Shown here piece after piece: positions 44,741 through 53,530 of a DNA stretch of 64,000 bases. A program made the translations under genes and the position numbers. The notes under the pieces were generated by a model. It searched no databases, was not told the origin of the DNA, and saw only the letters and a program-made list of their open reading frames with translations. The stretch is from Sinosporangium siamense (GTDB lineage: Bacteria; Actinomycetota; Actinomycetes; Streptosporangiales; Streptosporangiaceae), in NCBI RefSeq assembly GCF_016863435.1, contig NZ_BOOW01000030.1, positions 1-64,000 on the forward strand, given 5' to 3'. Each line of letters begins with the position of its first letter. Position 1 is the stretch's first letter.

Positions 44741-44937
44741 GTTGCCCGAGACTTGCTTTGCGCGTGCCGCGGATCATCTTGCCGTCGTATCGCGGCCGAA
44801 GGCGATGGTCTTGTCGCGCGAGGGACGCCGCTTTCGCGGCGGGCTCGGGACTTGCCGAGGTTTCGGCGGGCGATGGAGTCGCCGGCCGCAGACGACGGAA
44901 CGGTTTCCTGCCAGACCTCGGGGGCAGAGTCCCAGCT

Positions 44938-45165
44938 ATGGGCCGCAAGGCGAACAAACGTGTATCAGTAACGCTGTGTGAGGATGGCCCCCTGCTCGTG
45001 CGGGGCGCCTTCACGCTGGTCACTCAAGACGGGGAGACGATCGACCCCGGCAGGGCGACCGTGGCGTTGTGCCGCTGCGGGCTTTCGTCGCGCAAGCCGT
45101 TCTGCGACGGTTCGCACAAGGCGGCGGGGTTCCAGGCCGCCGGAGAGCCCGAGTCCGCCGACTGA
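44938..45165 (+). CDS. CDGSH iron-sulfur domain protein
   Basis: The 75-residue product has the CDGSH signature C-x-C-x3-S-x2-K-P-F-C-D-G-S-H in LCRCGLSSRKPFCDGSHKAA, which binds a 2Fe-2S cluster through three Cys and one His. The small protein probably serves in electron transfer or redox sensing in the cytoplasm. The ATG at 44938 has a loose GGGGGCAGAG upstream. It is convergent with the glycosyltransferase gene, with 142 bases of overlap between the two coding regions, so the ends of one of them may be misjudged. Confidence 0.8.
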   Translation: MGRKANKRVSVTLCEDGPLLVRGAFTLVTQDGETIDPGRATVALCRCGLSSRKPFCDGSHKAAGFQAAGEPESAD

Positions 45166-46115
45166 AACCGTCTTTTCAGGTAGCGCACCGAATGTGCGGC
45201 GACCAGCAGCCGCCGGCCCGCATAAGGCACTCCGCCCCGGAAAAGCCGAGCCCACAGAGCCAGCCAACTGCAGGTCGCGCGCTCCAGCATCCAAAGCGGC
45301 GCGAACAGCGATGTGCCAGCGGGAAAGACCTGCCGGCCCCCGGCTTTGCGGCGGCCGATCTCGGCTGCACCCACCGTCAGCGCGCTGAAGGCCAGGACCG
45401 CTCGCCATCGTCGGCGCAGGAGACAGACGGCGAGGGCGGGCAGGAGCGCCAGGAAGCCCAGCATGCGGGCAGGCTGGGCCAGATCGTCGTATGCCTGTCG
45501 CACCCGCTGGGACCGGAATCTTTGTGCATCGGGCGGCAGGCGGCGCACATAGAGGCCAAGGGGGCGGTGCTCGCGGCCGCCGAAGCTGCGGACGGTGCGA
45601 ATCAGCTCCAAATTCTCAAAAAGGACGTCACCGTCGTAGCCTCCCATTCTCCGGAAGGTCGACCGGCGCACTCCGAAGGTGCCGGGATAGTCTGCGCCGA
45701 TGCTGCGGTTGAGGAGGATACGGGCCGTATCCCATCGGGCGTGCCAGGGAAGCGGGTGGAAGTAGTTCTGCGGCCTGACCAGGTCCGCCGTCGCCAGGAG
45801 GGCGTGCATCCTGGCGAGCTCGGCTTCGCCGTACCGGACGTCGTCGTCGGCGACGATCACACGCTCCGCGCGTGCGCGGCGCATCCCGCTGATGACTCCG
45901 CTGACTTTGCCGTTGGCGAAGCGCAGGTCCCGGTCCGGGCGCACATGCCGTACGAACCCCTCCCACGTTTCGGAGTGCCGTTCGAACAGCGGCGCCGGCG
46001 AGCCGTCGACGACTATGACCTGTACGGAGCGGCTCAACCACCTCAGATAGCCGGTCAGCTCCATCAGGCCGGAGTCATCGCGCCAGCGCAGCGGTAGCAC
46101 GTAGTCGAGCTCCAT
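45024..46115 (-). CDS. family 2-type glycosyltransferase with membrane helices
   Basis: ATG 46115 overlaps the TGA of the upstream gene, and the family begins there (MELDYVLPLRW). The 363-residue protein has RSVQVIVVDGSPAPLFERHS, ERVIVADDDVRYGEAELARM (the D-D-D metal site), SIGADYPGTFGVRRSTFRRM and GGYDGDVLFENLEL, then hydrophobic segments FLALLPALAVCL and AVLAFSALTVGA. It would transfer a sugar from an NDP-sugar at the membrane. The C-terminal 50 residues run over the CDGSH gene on the other strand. Confidence 0.85.
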   Translation of the reverse strand: MELDYVLPLRWRDDSGLMELTGYLRWLSRSVQVIVVDGSPAPLFERHSETWEGFVRHVRPDRDLRFANGKVSGVISGMRRARAERVIVADDDVRYGEAELARMHALLATADLVRPQNYFHPLPWHARWDTARILLNRSIGADYPGTFGVRRSTFRRMGGYDGDVLFENLELIRTVRSFGGREHRPLGLYVRRLPPDAQRFRSQRVRQAYDDLAQPARMLGFLALLPALAVCLLRRRWRAVLAFSALTVGAAEIGRRKAGGRQVFPAGTSLFAPLWMLERATCSWLALWARLFRGGVPYAGRRLLVAAHSVRYLKRRFQSADSGSPAAWNPAALCEPSQNGLRDESPQRHNATVALPGSIVSPS

Positions 46116-47119
46116 CACGGGCCGCCCACAGGGGAGGCTTCCTCCAGCAACGATGTGGTGCCGCGCGCCCAGGCGTCCAGGAGATGGTCGCTGAAGAGCC
46201 GGTCGAGGAAAAGAGCGCAGGCCGCGCCGTACAGGATGTCGCCGGCGAGTTCGGGGTGCGCCTCGGCGAACCCGCCGCACATATCGTGAGCGGCGATCTG
46301 CTCGTGTACGGCGTCGGCCTGCACATGCTCTTCGAAGAATCGGCAGGCCGACTCATCGCCGCCGAGCCGCCGCAGACCGCGCGCGTATTTCTGATTGGGC
46401 AGCGAGGAGGTCATTTCGAAGGCTGCGAGATGGCCGAGCAGGGCCCCGCGGTGGCGGCGGTGCAGGCCGAACAGCGAGATGACGTTGGCCGCCGCCAGGG
46501 TGAGCGCCGGAACTCGGTTCACATAGGCGCCGTAGGTGTCGTCGAGGCCGAGGCCCCGCATGGTGGCCCGGAACAGCTCCGAGTGCATCCGATCCAGTGA
46601 TCCTCCGCCATATTCATCGGCCTGTATCTCCACGAGGGCGGCCTTGGCCTTGCCGGTCAGCCGGGGAATCCCCCACGTGTGAGGGTCGGCCTCTTTCAGG
46701 TGGTAGATCGACCGGTGCGCGATGAACTCACGGAACTGCGTCGCATCCGCTTTCTTCTCCAGAAACGCGGCAAGGGAAGGGGCCTCGTCGGCCGCCGCCA
46801 CCAGCTCCGACAAGGCCCGCCGTATGTGGGTGGAAGCAGGCACGGCCGGGCGGGCCACGGCTTCGGTGAGGGCGTAGGTGAATCGCCGCTCCAGCACTTG
46901 TCTGGTGGCGAGCAGCGAAGGCTCCCACTCCCATCGGTCGTTCACCTCGGAGAAGCCCTGGTAGTGCAGCTCGTAGCAGATGAAGAGCGCGAGCTGCTCG
47001 TCCTCGTCCGCGAGAGCCGCATCGCCCGAGAGCGGGGGCGGCCGGAATTCGTGCGGCGGGCGCGTCAGCCGTTCGGCGAGCATGGTGGTGACGGGACCTC
47101 GGGGGAAGGGCAGGTGCAT
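46115..47119 (-). CDS. haem-oxygenase-like iron-containing redox enzyme
   Basis: I use ATG 47119 with GGAG eight bases upstream (334 aa). The all-helical product has the iron-containing redox enzyme (Haem_oxygenas_2) features: LFICYELHYQGFSEVNDRWE, HRSIYHLKEADPHTWGIPRL, VEIQADEYGGGSLDRMHSEL and FEEHVQADAVHEQIAAHDMC. The Glu/His/Asp pairs in these helices fit a diiron site. Family members catalyse oxygen-dependent N-oxygenation, desaturation or decarboxylation in natural product pathways. Coupled to a methyltransferase and a glycosyltransferase, it could modify a lipid or glycan precursor; substrate unknown. Confidence 0.85.
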   Translation of the reverse strand: MHLPFPRGPVTTMLAERLTRPPHEFRPPPLSGDAALADEDEQLALFICYELHYQGFSEVNDRWEWEPSLLATRQVLERRFTYALTEAVARPAVPASTHIRRALSELVAAADEAPSLAAFLEKKADATQFREFIAHRSIYHLKEADPHTWGIPRLTGKAKAALVEIQADEYGGGSLDRMHSELFRATMRGLGLDDTYGAYVNRVPALTLAAANVISLFGLHRRHRGALLGHLAAFEMTSSLPNQKYARGLRRLGGDESACRFFEEHVQADAVHEQIAAHDMCGGFAEAHPELAGDILYGAACALFLDRLFSDHLLDAWARGTTSLLEEASPVGGP

Positions 47120-47158
47120 CGGGCGTCTCCAGAAGAATGAGAGGGTCTGTAGCATCGG

Positions 47159-47902
47159 TCAAAGGCGGTAGACCGACACATGGGCCCTGCTGTCGTCGGT
47201 GAACGGGGTGCGGCACCAGTCGGCCCAGCGATGCTCGTGTTCCATGCCCGCCAACCGTGCCATCAGGTCCAGTTCGGCCGGCCACGCGTATCGGTGGTTG
47301 GCGGGTAGCAGCCGCAGGCCATCAGCAGTCATGTCGATCTTCGTCGTGTGCATCATCTGATCGGCGCGTGAGAGCCGCGCCGCCTCCACAAGCACCCTCC
47401 GCTCACCTACCACCAGCAGGCGCAGTGCCGTACCGGCCCAGGAGCTCGCAATGTCGGGCACCCATGCCTCGACCACGAAGCGGCCGCCCGGCCGCAGATG
47501 AGCGGCCGCGTTGCGGAAGCATCCGATCTGGGCGTCTTGAGAGGGCAACGCATAGATCGTGTTGACGGCCAGCACGACAAGGCTGAACTCGCCCGGTACC
47601 CTCGTGGTGGCGAAATCGCCCATCGTCACGGGAATTTCCTCCCCGCCTGGCTTGGCGCGCAGCTCATCCACCATGTCAGTGGAACCGTCGATGCCCACGA
47701 CGGTCAGTCCGCGCTTCACCAGCGGTAGGGCCAGCCGTCCGGTGCCGATACCGAACTCCAGGACCGGGCCGCCTTCGGCGAGTTCCTGCAGGCGGTCTAC
47801 CGCCGAAGCGGTGGAACCCTCAGGAATGATGGCGCTGTAGATGTCGTCGTAGACGTCGGCGATGGCCTGGCCGTAAGCGGATGCGTCGAACGCCTGCGCC
47901 AT
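47159..47902 (-). CDS. class I SAM-dependent methyltransferase
   Basis: The 247-residue protein has motif I VLEFGIGTGRLALPLVKRGL, then TVVGIDGSTDMVDELRAK and motif II-like SLVVLAVNTIYALPSQDAQI. The acidic residue after strand 2 (GIDGS) marks SAM binding. It heads the three-gene unit methyltransferase, iron enzyme, glycosyltransferase; gaps are 39 bases and a one-base overlap. Acceptor unknown; similar methyltransferases act on sugars and small molecules. Confidence 0.88.
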   Translation of the reverse strand: MAQAFDASAYGQAIADVYDDIYSAIIPEGSTASAVDRLQELAEGGPVLEFGIGTGRLALPLVKRGLTVVGIDGSTDMVDELRAKPGGEEIPVTMGDFATTRVPGEFSLVVLAVNTIYALPSQDAQIGCFRNAAAHLRPGGRFVVEAWVPDIASSWAGTALRLLVVGERRVLVEAARLSRADQMMHTTKIDMTADGLRLLPANHRYAWPAELDLMARLAGMEHEHRWADWCRTPFTDDSRAHVSVYRL

Positions 47903-48242
47903 GGGAGCCCCCGTTCCTCATTGCAATTAGGGGTGGCCTGCCCTTGGAAGGAAAGGCGAAAACAGCGGGCGTACCGTGGAAGGGCAAGGCTTTATCGGAC
48001 CCGGGGGGAGATGAGGGCCATGCCGGCCCGGTGCCGTGCCCCCGGCCGGCCTGCCGGTCCCGGCCTTACCCGACTGGCCATGCCGGTCACCTGGAAGGCC
48101 GCTGTGCCGGACGGCGCGAGCCGAGGCGGGCACGGAACGGAATCGGTATAAACCCCCAAAAGGGCGGGTATCGGGACAACCTGACAGGGTCGCGGCGGAG
48201 CACCGCCGCGGCCTTGACCACATACAGAGAAAGGAATCGCCT
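47903..48242. other. divergent intergenic region
   Basis: This 340-base gap separates the methyltransferase start from the SRPBCC gene start. It is GC-rich with a repeated GCCGGCC-type composition and a possible plus-strand promoter in front of AAAGGA, but I can define neither promoter nor RNA. Confidence 0.35.
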
Positions 48243-48689
48243 GTGGGCAGCATCACCCAGTCGGTCGACGTCGACGTTCCGGTGCGCACCGCCTACAACC
48301 ACGCGGCCCGGTTCGAGGCATTCCCCCACTTCGTCGAAGGGGTGGAGTCCGTGGTCCAGCACGGCGACGCCACCACCCACTGGAGGATCAAGCTCGGTGG
48401 CGGCGGGGCCGAGCGCGAGTTCGACGCCCGCATCACCGTGCAGCGCCCCGACGAGTGCATCGCGTGGGTCTCGGTGAGCGGCCCCCGGCACGTCGGCATC
48501 GTCACCTTCCAGCCCCTGGGCGAGGGCCGCACCCGCGTCACCTTGCAGATCCAGACCGACCCGCAAGGACCGGCCGACAAGACCGCCGACGCCGCCGACC
48601 TGCTGTTGCGCAAGGTCAAAGGCGACCTGCGGCGTTTCGCCGACTTCGTCGAGCAGCGCGGCGAGGTCGCGGTCCCTCCCGCCATGTGA
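48243..48689 (+). CDS. SRPBCC-family (START-like) protein
   Basis: The GTG at 48243 with AAAGGA seven bases upstream begins a 148-residue protein: VDVDVPVRTAYNHAARFEAF, PHFVEGVESVVQHGDATTHW, FDARITVQRPDECIAWVSVS, VTFQPLGEGRTRVTLQIQTD. This is the polyketide cyclase/dehydrase or SRPBCC helix-grip pattern, which binds hydrophobic ligands. Stand-alone members in actinobacteria are often stress-linked; function here unknown. The C-terminal helix LRKVKGDLRRFADFVEQ is typical. Confidence 0.87.
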   Translation: MGSITQSVDVDVPVRTAYNHAARFEAFPHFVEGVESVVQHGDATTHWRIKLGGGGAEREFDARITVQRPDECIAWVSVSGPRHVGIVTFQPLGEGRTRVTLQIQTDPQGPADKTADAADLLLRKVKGDLRRFADFVEQRGEVAVPPAM

Positions 48690-48839
48690 CCGGTGCCGGG
48701 GCAGGGCCGCCGAGGGCCTCAGGGGTGCCGCCGGCGGCCCTGCTCCGGCACCATCCAGGGCGGGGGACTTCACGCAGATGCCTCACCCCGGTGAAACGGT
48801 GCAGCGCTCCAAGCCGCGAGTAGACATGGTCGGCAGCAG

Positions 48840-49270
48840 CTAGATGTACTTCATCGCGGTGCCGCGGGGCACCGCCCCACGGCACATATCCGGGCGCGGT
48901 CGCAGATAGCGCAGCGGATGCCGCCAGCGGCCGTGCTCGCGGGCCAGATCGGCCGGCACCTCCACCACCGGCTCAGGCTCCACCCGCACGTAGGCGACCG
49001 GGTCGGCCCTGCGGAACAGGCCGGCTGCCCAGCCGGGCGGGAGCAGCTCCGGCCACGGGTGAGCGTCCTCGGCGGGGCGCAGAAGCGCAGCCACATCCGC
49101 CGCCCGGCTCCTAATGCAGGCGGCTGGTGCGGCCGACCACGCCCAGCAGCCCGCCGTCGTCGGCGCTCCGCGGCAGGACTCCAGCCGCACCCAGCGCTCA
49201 CCGATGTAGGCCACGGCCCGGTAGCCGTCGTACTTGGCCTCGTAAAAGGCAGCCGCCGCGGCAGGAGCCG
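48840..49270 (-). pseudogene. ATP-dependent DNA ligase, LigC-like remnant
   Basis: Motif I of ATP-dependent ligases is visible, YEAKYDGYRAVAYI, with the adenylated Lys. Only a short stretch later the C-terminal end appears: HPWPELLPPGWAAG, PVAYVRVEPEPVVEVPADLA and HGRWRHPLRYLRPRP. The intervening 150 or more residues of the nucleotidyltransferase domain are absent and the text between is Ala/Arg-rich. The gene is thus internally deleted. The intact enzyme would be a repair or NHEJ-type ligase. Confidence 0.65.
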
Positions 49271-49669
49271 GGCTCGGGCAGGAAGTCCAGGAGGGCGGGC
49301 CGGCATCGGGCCCGGGAGACCGGTCACCCGACTCCGGCACGATGATCCCTGGAAGCGCGAACCGTGAGGACCGGGATGATCGTGTGTACGTCTGGACGCG
49401 GCCTTGGCGATCCGCCGCCGTAGCGGCGCGGCATGCGGACGGCCACCCTGCAAAAGGGGTGGCCACCGTGCAAAGCCATGCCCGTCCCTGCGGGAGGTAT
49501 GCCCTTGAACTGGTCAAATGCGGGTTCCGGTCGTATTACCGGCTCTCGCAGGTAGGGGCGAGGCCTGCCTACCCTGGCAGAAGCAGTGGTCGCGGGACCA
49601 GGCGGGAGAGGGCACGGCGGACATCAGGCCTTCTCCCGCCCCGCCCGCATGGAGAAGGGGGCAGGGCCC
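49271..49669. other. no gene recognised
   Basis: The 400 bases between the ligase remnant and the STAS gene hold frames without protein-like features. Confidence 0.35.
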
Positions 49670-50005
49670 GTGTCTCGTCTGCTGGCCGCCGTCGCCGACT
49701 ACCGGCCGTGCACCGTGATCTCGCTGTGGGGCGAGCTCGACATGGAGTCGGCCGCGCTGGTGGAGTACCTGGTGGCCCAGGCGCTGGAAGGCGGCCGGGT
49801 CCGTCTGGTGGTGGACGCCGCCCGTCTGGAGTTCTGCGACTGGGCCGGCCTGGAGGCGCTGCTGGCCGCCCGCGACCGCGCCGCCGCGGCCGGGGGGAGT
49901 CTGCGGCTGGCGTTCGTGCACGGCCAGGTGAGGCGGCTTGTCGGCACGGGACAGGCCTGCCGTGTGGTCCCGGCCGACGCCGAGCTGGTGGCGCTGGACT
50001 GGTGA
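49670..50005 (+). CDS. STAS-domain anti-sigma factor antagonist
   Basis: I favour GTG 49670, preceded by AAGGGGG; ATG 49649 is an alternative. The 111-residue protein reads RPCTVISLWGELDMESAALV, then RLVVDAARLEFCDWAGLEAL, the STAS pattern in which D-x-x-x-x-x-F-x-D/C-S/W-x-G carries the regulatory Ser. Here the usual Ser (D-S-S-G) reads C-D-W-A-G, so phosphorylation at that site is unlikely. It would bind an anti-sigma factor in a partner-switching network, perhaps constitutively. No kinase or sigma gene is adjacent. Confidence 0.85.
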   Translation: MSRLLAAVADYRPCTVISLWGELDMESAALVEYLVAQALEGGRVRLVVDAARLEFCDWAGLEALLAARDRAAAAGGSLRLAFVHGQVRRLVGTGQACRVVPADAELVALDW

Positions 50006-50867
50006 ACCCCGAAAGGCCCCGCCCGCCGGTCTCAGGTGCCGGTGTGGGCGGGCTGCCTGGTCTCTTGGGCCTTGCGCGCGTGCCGGAAGGGCGGCTGGCC
50101 GGCGGGCCGGAGCTGGAGGCGCCGCCCGAGCGGCGTCGGCGGCGCACCGCCAACGCCATGTTGACCACCATCGCGAGCACCACCAGCACGGCGCTTAACC
50201 ACCGTTGGCCGATCAGGAACGTCAGCAGGAACATCAGTGCGAAGACTCCCAGCAGCACGTGCGCCACATCGCACGTGATCGCCGAGTCGCGGTCTTGCCG
50301 CGGGCGGTCTGGCTGGTCCAGCCTCTCCTTCCGTTCTCCTTTCCGGCGCTCCTGGCCGGCGGAGTGTGGCAGGGGCGGGTCCGGCGGACGGTCTTGCCGT
50401 GGCCCGCGCCTGCTTTGGCTGCCCTGCCCCCGGCCTGGCCGCCGCACACCTCCTGCAGGGTCAAAACGGGATCCGGAGCGGACAGATCAGCAGGCAGGCG
50501 GGAGCTTCAGCAGCGTCCGCCCTCCTGGAGCGGCTTTGCGTCCTCACCCGGGGCCCAAAGTTCTGTGCGGGTGCGGGGCGGCGGACGCTCAGGAAGGCGC
50601 TGGCCAGGCCCATCACCTGCTCCAGCCACCGCTGCAGGCAGCGCGGCACCCCCTCAGGTGTTCGATCCTTGGCGTGTAGGTGCGGAGGGATGGCTGCTCG
50701 GGCCCGATGGCGGCTGAGCAGCACCGGCGATGAGTTCGCCGTCGTGCCCGGCTGACCGGCCATATCCAAGCGCTACCTGCGTGGCAAGGTGTGGACCGGC
50801 GGTCCCCGGTGCGGTCGGCCCCGTGCCGAAAAGGGGTGGCCTGGGACGTGGTGGGTAGCGTCCGAAT
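50006..50867. other. long gap with a possible broken membrane gene
   Basis: The 862 bases between the STAS and SDR genes contain only the frameshifted two-helix candidate at 50032-50258 and many GC-rich shadow frames. A short plus-strand text, TGDEFAVVPG near 50730, recalls a GGDEF motif but nothing else around it supports that. Confidence 0.4.
50032..50258 (-). pseudogene. small two-helix membrane protein, probably frameshifted
   Basis: From a GTG at 50258 the frame reads LLGVFALMFLLTFLIGQRWL, SAVLVVLAMVVNMALAVRRR, two hydrophobic helices and an Arg patch. After about base 50095 a sensible short ending, FRHARKAQETRQPAHTGT, is in the neighbouring frame and stops at 50032, whereas the first frame runs on into the STAS gene. 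I infer a small membrane protein with a one-base shift. No RBS is clear. Confidence 0.35.
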
Positions 50868-51731
50868 ATGCCAGAAGACACCGACAGCACCCCGCCGGCG
50901 CAGCGTCAGCCGCGCCCGGGCGAGACCGAGCCCATGGCGCCGCAGCCGCGGGACGAGATGCGCGACTACACCGGCACAGGCCTGCTGAAGGGCAAGCGCG
51001 CGCTGATTACCGGGGGCGACTCCGGGATCGGGCGGGCGGTCGCCGTCGCCTTCGCCAAGGAGGAAGCCGACGTGGCGATCGCCTATCTCAGCGAGCACAA
51101 GGACGCCGAGCACACCAGGAGCCTGGTGGAGAAGGCTGGGCGGCGCTGCCGGCTCTACCCCGGCGATCTCGCCGATGCCGGCCACTGCGCATCGGTGGTG
51201 GAGCGGGCGGCCGCCGATCTGGGGGGCCTGGACATTGTGGTGAACAACGTGGCCTACCAGGCTCCGGTGGAGTCGCTCGAGGAGCTCTCCGACGAGCAGT
51301 GGGAGCACACGTTCGCGGTCAACATCCACAGCTACTTCCGGGTGACCAAGGCGGCTTTGCGGTTCCTGGGTGAGGGCGGGGCGATCGTCAACACCTCCTC
51401 GATCAACGGCCTGCGCGGCAACAGGTCGCTTATCGACTACGCCGCCACCAAAGGCGCGATCAACGCCTTCACCTACTCGATGGCGCAGAACCTGCTGGAG
51501 CGCGGCATCAGAGTGAACGCCGTCGCGCCGGGACCGGTGTGGACTCCGCTGATCCCCTCCACCATGCCGGAGGAGAAGGTGGAGAAGTTCGGCGAGCAGG
51601 CGCCGATGAAGCGGGCCGCCGACCCCGATGAGATCGCACCGTCTTATGTCTTCTTCGCCTCTGACCGGCTCTCGTCGTATTACACCGGCGAGATCCTCGC
51701 CCCGGTCGGCGGGGAAACCCTGCCCGGTTAG
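50868..51731 (+). CDS. SDR-family oxidoreductase, YhdF/YghA-like
   Basis: A 287-residue SDR with an N-terminal polar extension of about 40 residues (PEDTDSTPPAQRQPRPGETE) usual for the general-stress type. KGKRALITGGDSGIGRAVAV binds NAD(P); VNNVAYQ replaces VNNAG; the catalytic set is in NTSSINGLRGNRSLIDYAAT with Tyr and Lys. These enzymes reduce or oxidise small carbonyl compounds and are often stress-induced. It stands alone; the upstream 860 bases carry no gene. Confidence 0.9.
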   Translation: MPEDTDSTPPAQRQPRPGETEPMAPQPRDEMRDYTGTGLLKGKRALITGGDSGIGRAVAVAFAKEEADVAIAYLSEHKDAEHTRSLVEKAGRRCRLYPGDLADAGHCASVVERAAADLGGLDIVVNNVAYQAPVESLEELSDEQWEHTFAVNIHSYFRVTKAALRFLGEGGAIVNTSSINGLRGNRSLIDYAATKGAINAFTYSMAQNLLERGIRVNAVAPGPVWTPLIPSTMPEEKVEKFGEQAPMKRAADPDEIAPSYVFFASDRLSSYYTGEILAPVGGETLPG

Positions 51732-51879
51732 GCCCATCCTGGGGGTGCCACACGATCGGCCCGGCTCACCGTCAGCTTCGCCGAGCGGGCCGCCAAGAGG
51801 CGGAAATCCACCAATTTTTACGGCAGAGCGGTGTTGGCCGCCTGCATTCGTGGAAGTAGGCACATATTTTCAAGCATGC

Positions 51880-52839
51880 CTAAAGGCTGCGTTGCGCCGC
51901 GTCAGGCACAAGGGTGGTCAGCAGTCTGTCCCAATCGTCCAGGAAGCGGCTGAGGCCGAAGTGGGCCAGGGCAGCGGCGCGCGCCTCGGCTCCAACCTCG
52001 GCGGCCAGGGCGGAATCGGTCGCGAAGGCCGCCAGGGCGTCGACCAAGGTGGGCACACACGTAGAAAGCACGCCAGCCCCGGGCGGAATTGCTTCAACGG
52101 CCTCGGTCGTCGCCAAGGCAACAACCGGCATTCCCAGCATCATGGCTTCGATCAGCGCCAACCCGAGCGATGTCCACCTATAGGGATGGAGGTAAACCCG
52201 CCGCTGTGCCAACTTCTCGTGCATCATGTGCTGTGGAAGGTCGTCGAAGGTGTTGTATGGCAAGCCCGTGACCTTCATGCCGAAAATGTCCAGTGGCGTC
52301 TTGGCCGCGAAGGCCGCAAGCAAATCAGTGCCCGTAACGCGGTTGCGACGCACCGGCTCGTTGACCACCACGGCCGCACGTGGCAGGGCACCGGTGTATC
52401 GGTGGCCGGGATCCCGCACGCCGTGCTCGATGACATAAGAGCATGCACGGCCAGAGTCCCACATCAAGTGGTTGAAGTGGGTGACATGGACCAGTGGGAT
52501 GTCATCCCTGTCCGCCATGGGGTGACGGGTGGCGGGGACGTCGCCTGCCGGCGTGTTGTGTTCGACGTAGACGGCGGGCAGGTCTGTGCCCGGGTGTCTC
52601 CCCAGCCAGCGGTGGACCAGCTCGGCCTCGTGGGGGCGCTGAAGGACCACGAGGTCGACCTGTTCGTTCCCAAGCATGTCCCAGGGCACTTCCCGGACGG
52701 AGGCGGGCCAGGGGAAGGTGCGCGCTCTGCCGCGGCCGTCCGCGCAGCGCTCCGGGGTGAGCGGCACCACATAGCTGTGCCCGCCTTGCACGAACGAAGT
52801 GGTCCAAGAGCCGTGCACATGCCAGAGAAGCACCTTCAT
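51880..52839 (-). CDS. glycosyltransferase, GT4-like
   Basis: The 319-residue protein begins MKVLLWHVHGSWTTSFVQGG and has AVYVEHNTPAGDVPATRHPM, RVYLHPYRWTSLGLALIEAM and MLGMPVVALATTEAVEAIPP, which is the donor-binding E-x7-E-like region of GT-B enzymes (S-L-G-L-A-L-I-E-A-M). It overlaps the stop of the GmhB-like gene (start ATG 52839 versus stop 52836), so both form one leftward unit. It would attach a sugar, possibly the heptose made by the cluster, to a surface glycan. Acceptor unknown. Confidence 0.87.
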   Translation of the reverse strand: MKVLLWHVHGSWTTSFVQGGHSYVVPLTPERCADGRGRARTFPWPASVREVPWDMLGNEQVDLVVLQRPHEAELVHRWLGRHPGTDLPAVYVEHNTPAGDVPATRHPMADRDDIPLVHVTHFNHLMWDSGRACSYVIEHGVRDPGHRYTGALPRAAVVVNEPVRRNRVTGTDLLAAFAAKTPLDIFGMKVTGLPYNTFDDLPQHMMHEKLAQRRVYLHPYRWTSLGLALIEAMMLGMPVVALATTEAVEAIPPGAGVLSTCVPTLVDALAAFATDSALAAEVGAEARAAALAHFGLSRFLDDWDRLLTTLVPDAAQRSL

Positions 52840-53369
52840 CCGAGCACCCTCCCAACCGCGGACAACAGGTCAGGAGCCACCTCGCGAGCGGCGAGCACCT
52901 CGTCCGGGAGTGTTTCTGCCGTCGGCACAAGGATTCCGCGTGCACCGGCCGCCGCGGCGGCCTCTACATCACGCCCGATGTCGCCGATCACAACGCAATG
53001 GCGTGGCCGTACGCCCAAGGCGGCGGCGGCGCGCTGGACAAGGCCGGGGAGGGGTTTTCGGCAGAGGCAGAGATCGGTTTGCCGGTGAGGGCATACCGCC
53101 CAGACGTCGAAAGGCCCGAGAAGCTCCTCTACTCGGGCATTGACCAGTTCCAGGGCGGTCATGCTGAACAAGTTGCGTGCCACGCCGGACTGATTAGTGA
53201 CCACGCCAAGGGGAATCCCCGCTTGGCGGAGAAGCCGCAGAGCTGCTGCCGCATGCGGCATCGGTCTCACTCGATTTGGATCCGCATTATACGGGACGTT
53301 TTCAATTATCGTTCCGTCGCGATCGAAAAGCACGGCCGCAGGGAGCCTTCGAGATCGCGAGCCGATCAT
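52836..53369 (-). CDS. gmhB: D-glycero-D-manno-heptose 1,7-bisphosphate phosphatase-like HAD protein
   Basis: From ATG 53369 the protein has 177 residues. It shows AAVLFDRDGTIIENVPYNAD with the HAD nucleophile Asp16 and Asp18, VVTNQSGVARNLFSMTALEL, the zinc-loop text CPHRQTDLCLCRKPLPG and VIGDIGRDVEAAAAAGARGI. The C-P-H...C-x-C-R-K-P set is specific to GmhB-type HAD-IIIA phosphatases. It would remove the 7-phosphate from heptose 1,7-bisphosphate between the two activities of the HldE-like gene. It is divergent from the main cluster operon. The seven residues before ATG 53369 look unnecessary. Confidence 0.88.
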   Translation of the reverse strand: MIGSRSRRLPAAVLFDRDGTIIENVPYNADPNRVRPMPHAAAALRLLRQAGIPLGVVTNQSGVARNLFSMTALELVNARVEELLGPFDVWAVCPHRQTDLCLCRKPLPGLVQRAAAALGVRPRHCVVIGDIGRDVEAAAAAGARGILVPTAETLPDEVLAAREVAPDLLSAVGRVLG

Positions 53370-53530
53370 TTCGCCGCACGCACGAATCATGTCCTCTCCC
53401 GAACATCACACGACTACACAGAGTTATGGTTCCCTACTTTGGGGCCACACTTCGCCCTCTTATTGGAAAAGGGGTGTTTGCGGGAGTTCACCGGCGGTAC
53501 GCCGTAAGGACTCGGCGAGAGGTGGGTGAA

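Noticed and set aside
50700-50760. TGDEFAVVPG read as a GGDEF domain
   Set aside because: Only a ten-residue resemblance; none of the other GGDEF motifs or a 160-residue open frame is present.
50613-51863. A 416-residue minus-strand open frame over the SDR gene
   Set aside because: It mirrors the plus-strand SDR, has Arg/Gly/His-rich low-complexity text and no domain; the SDR on the plus strand is convincing.
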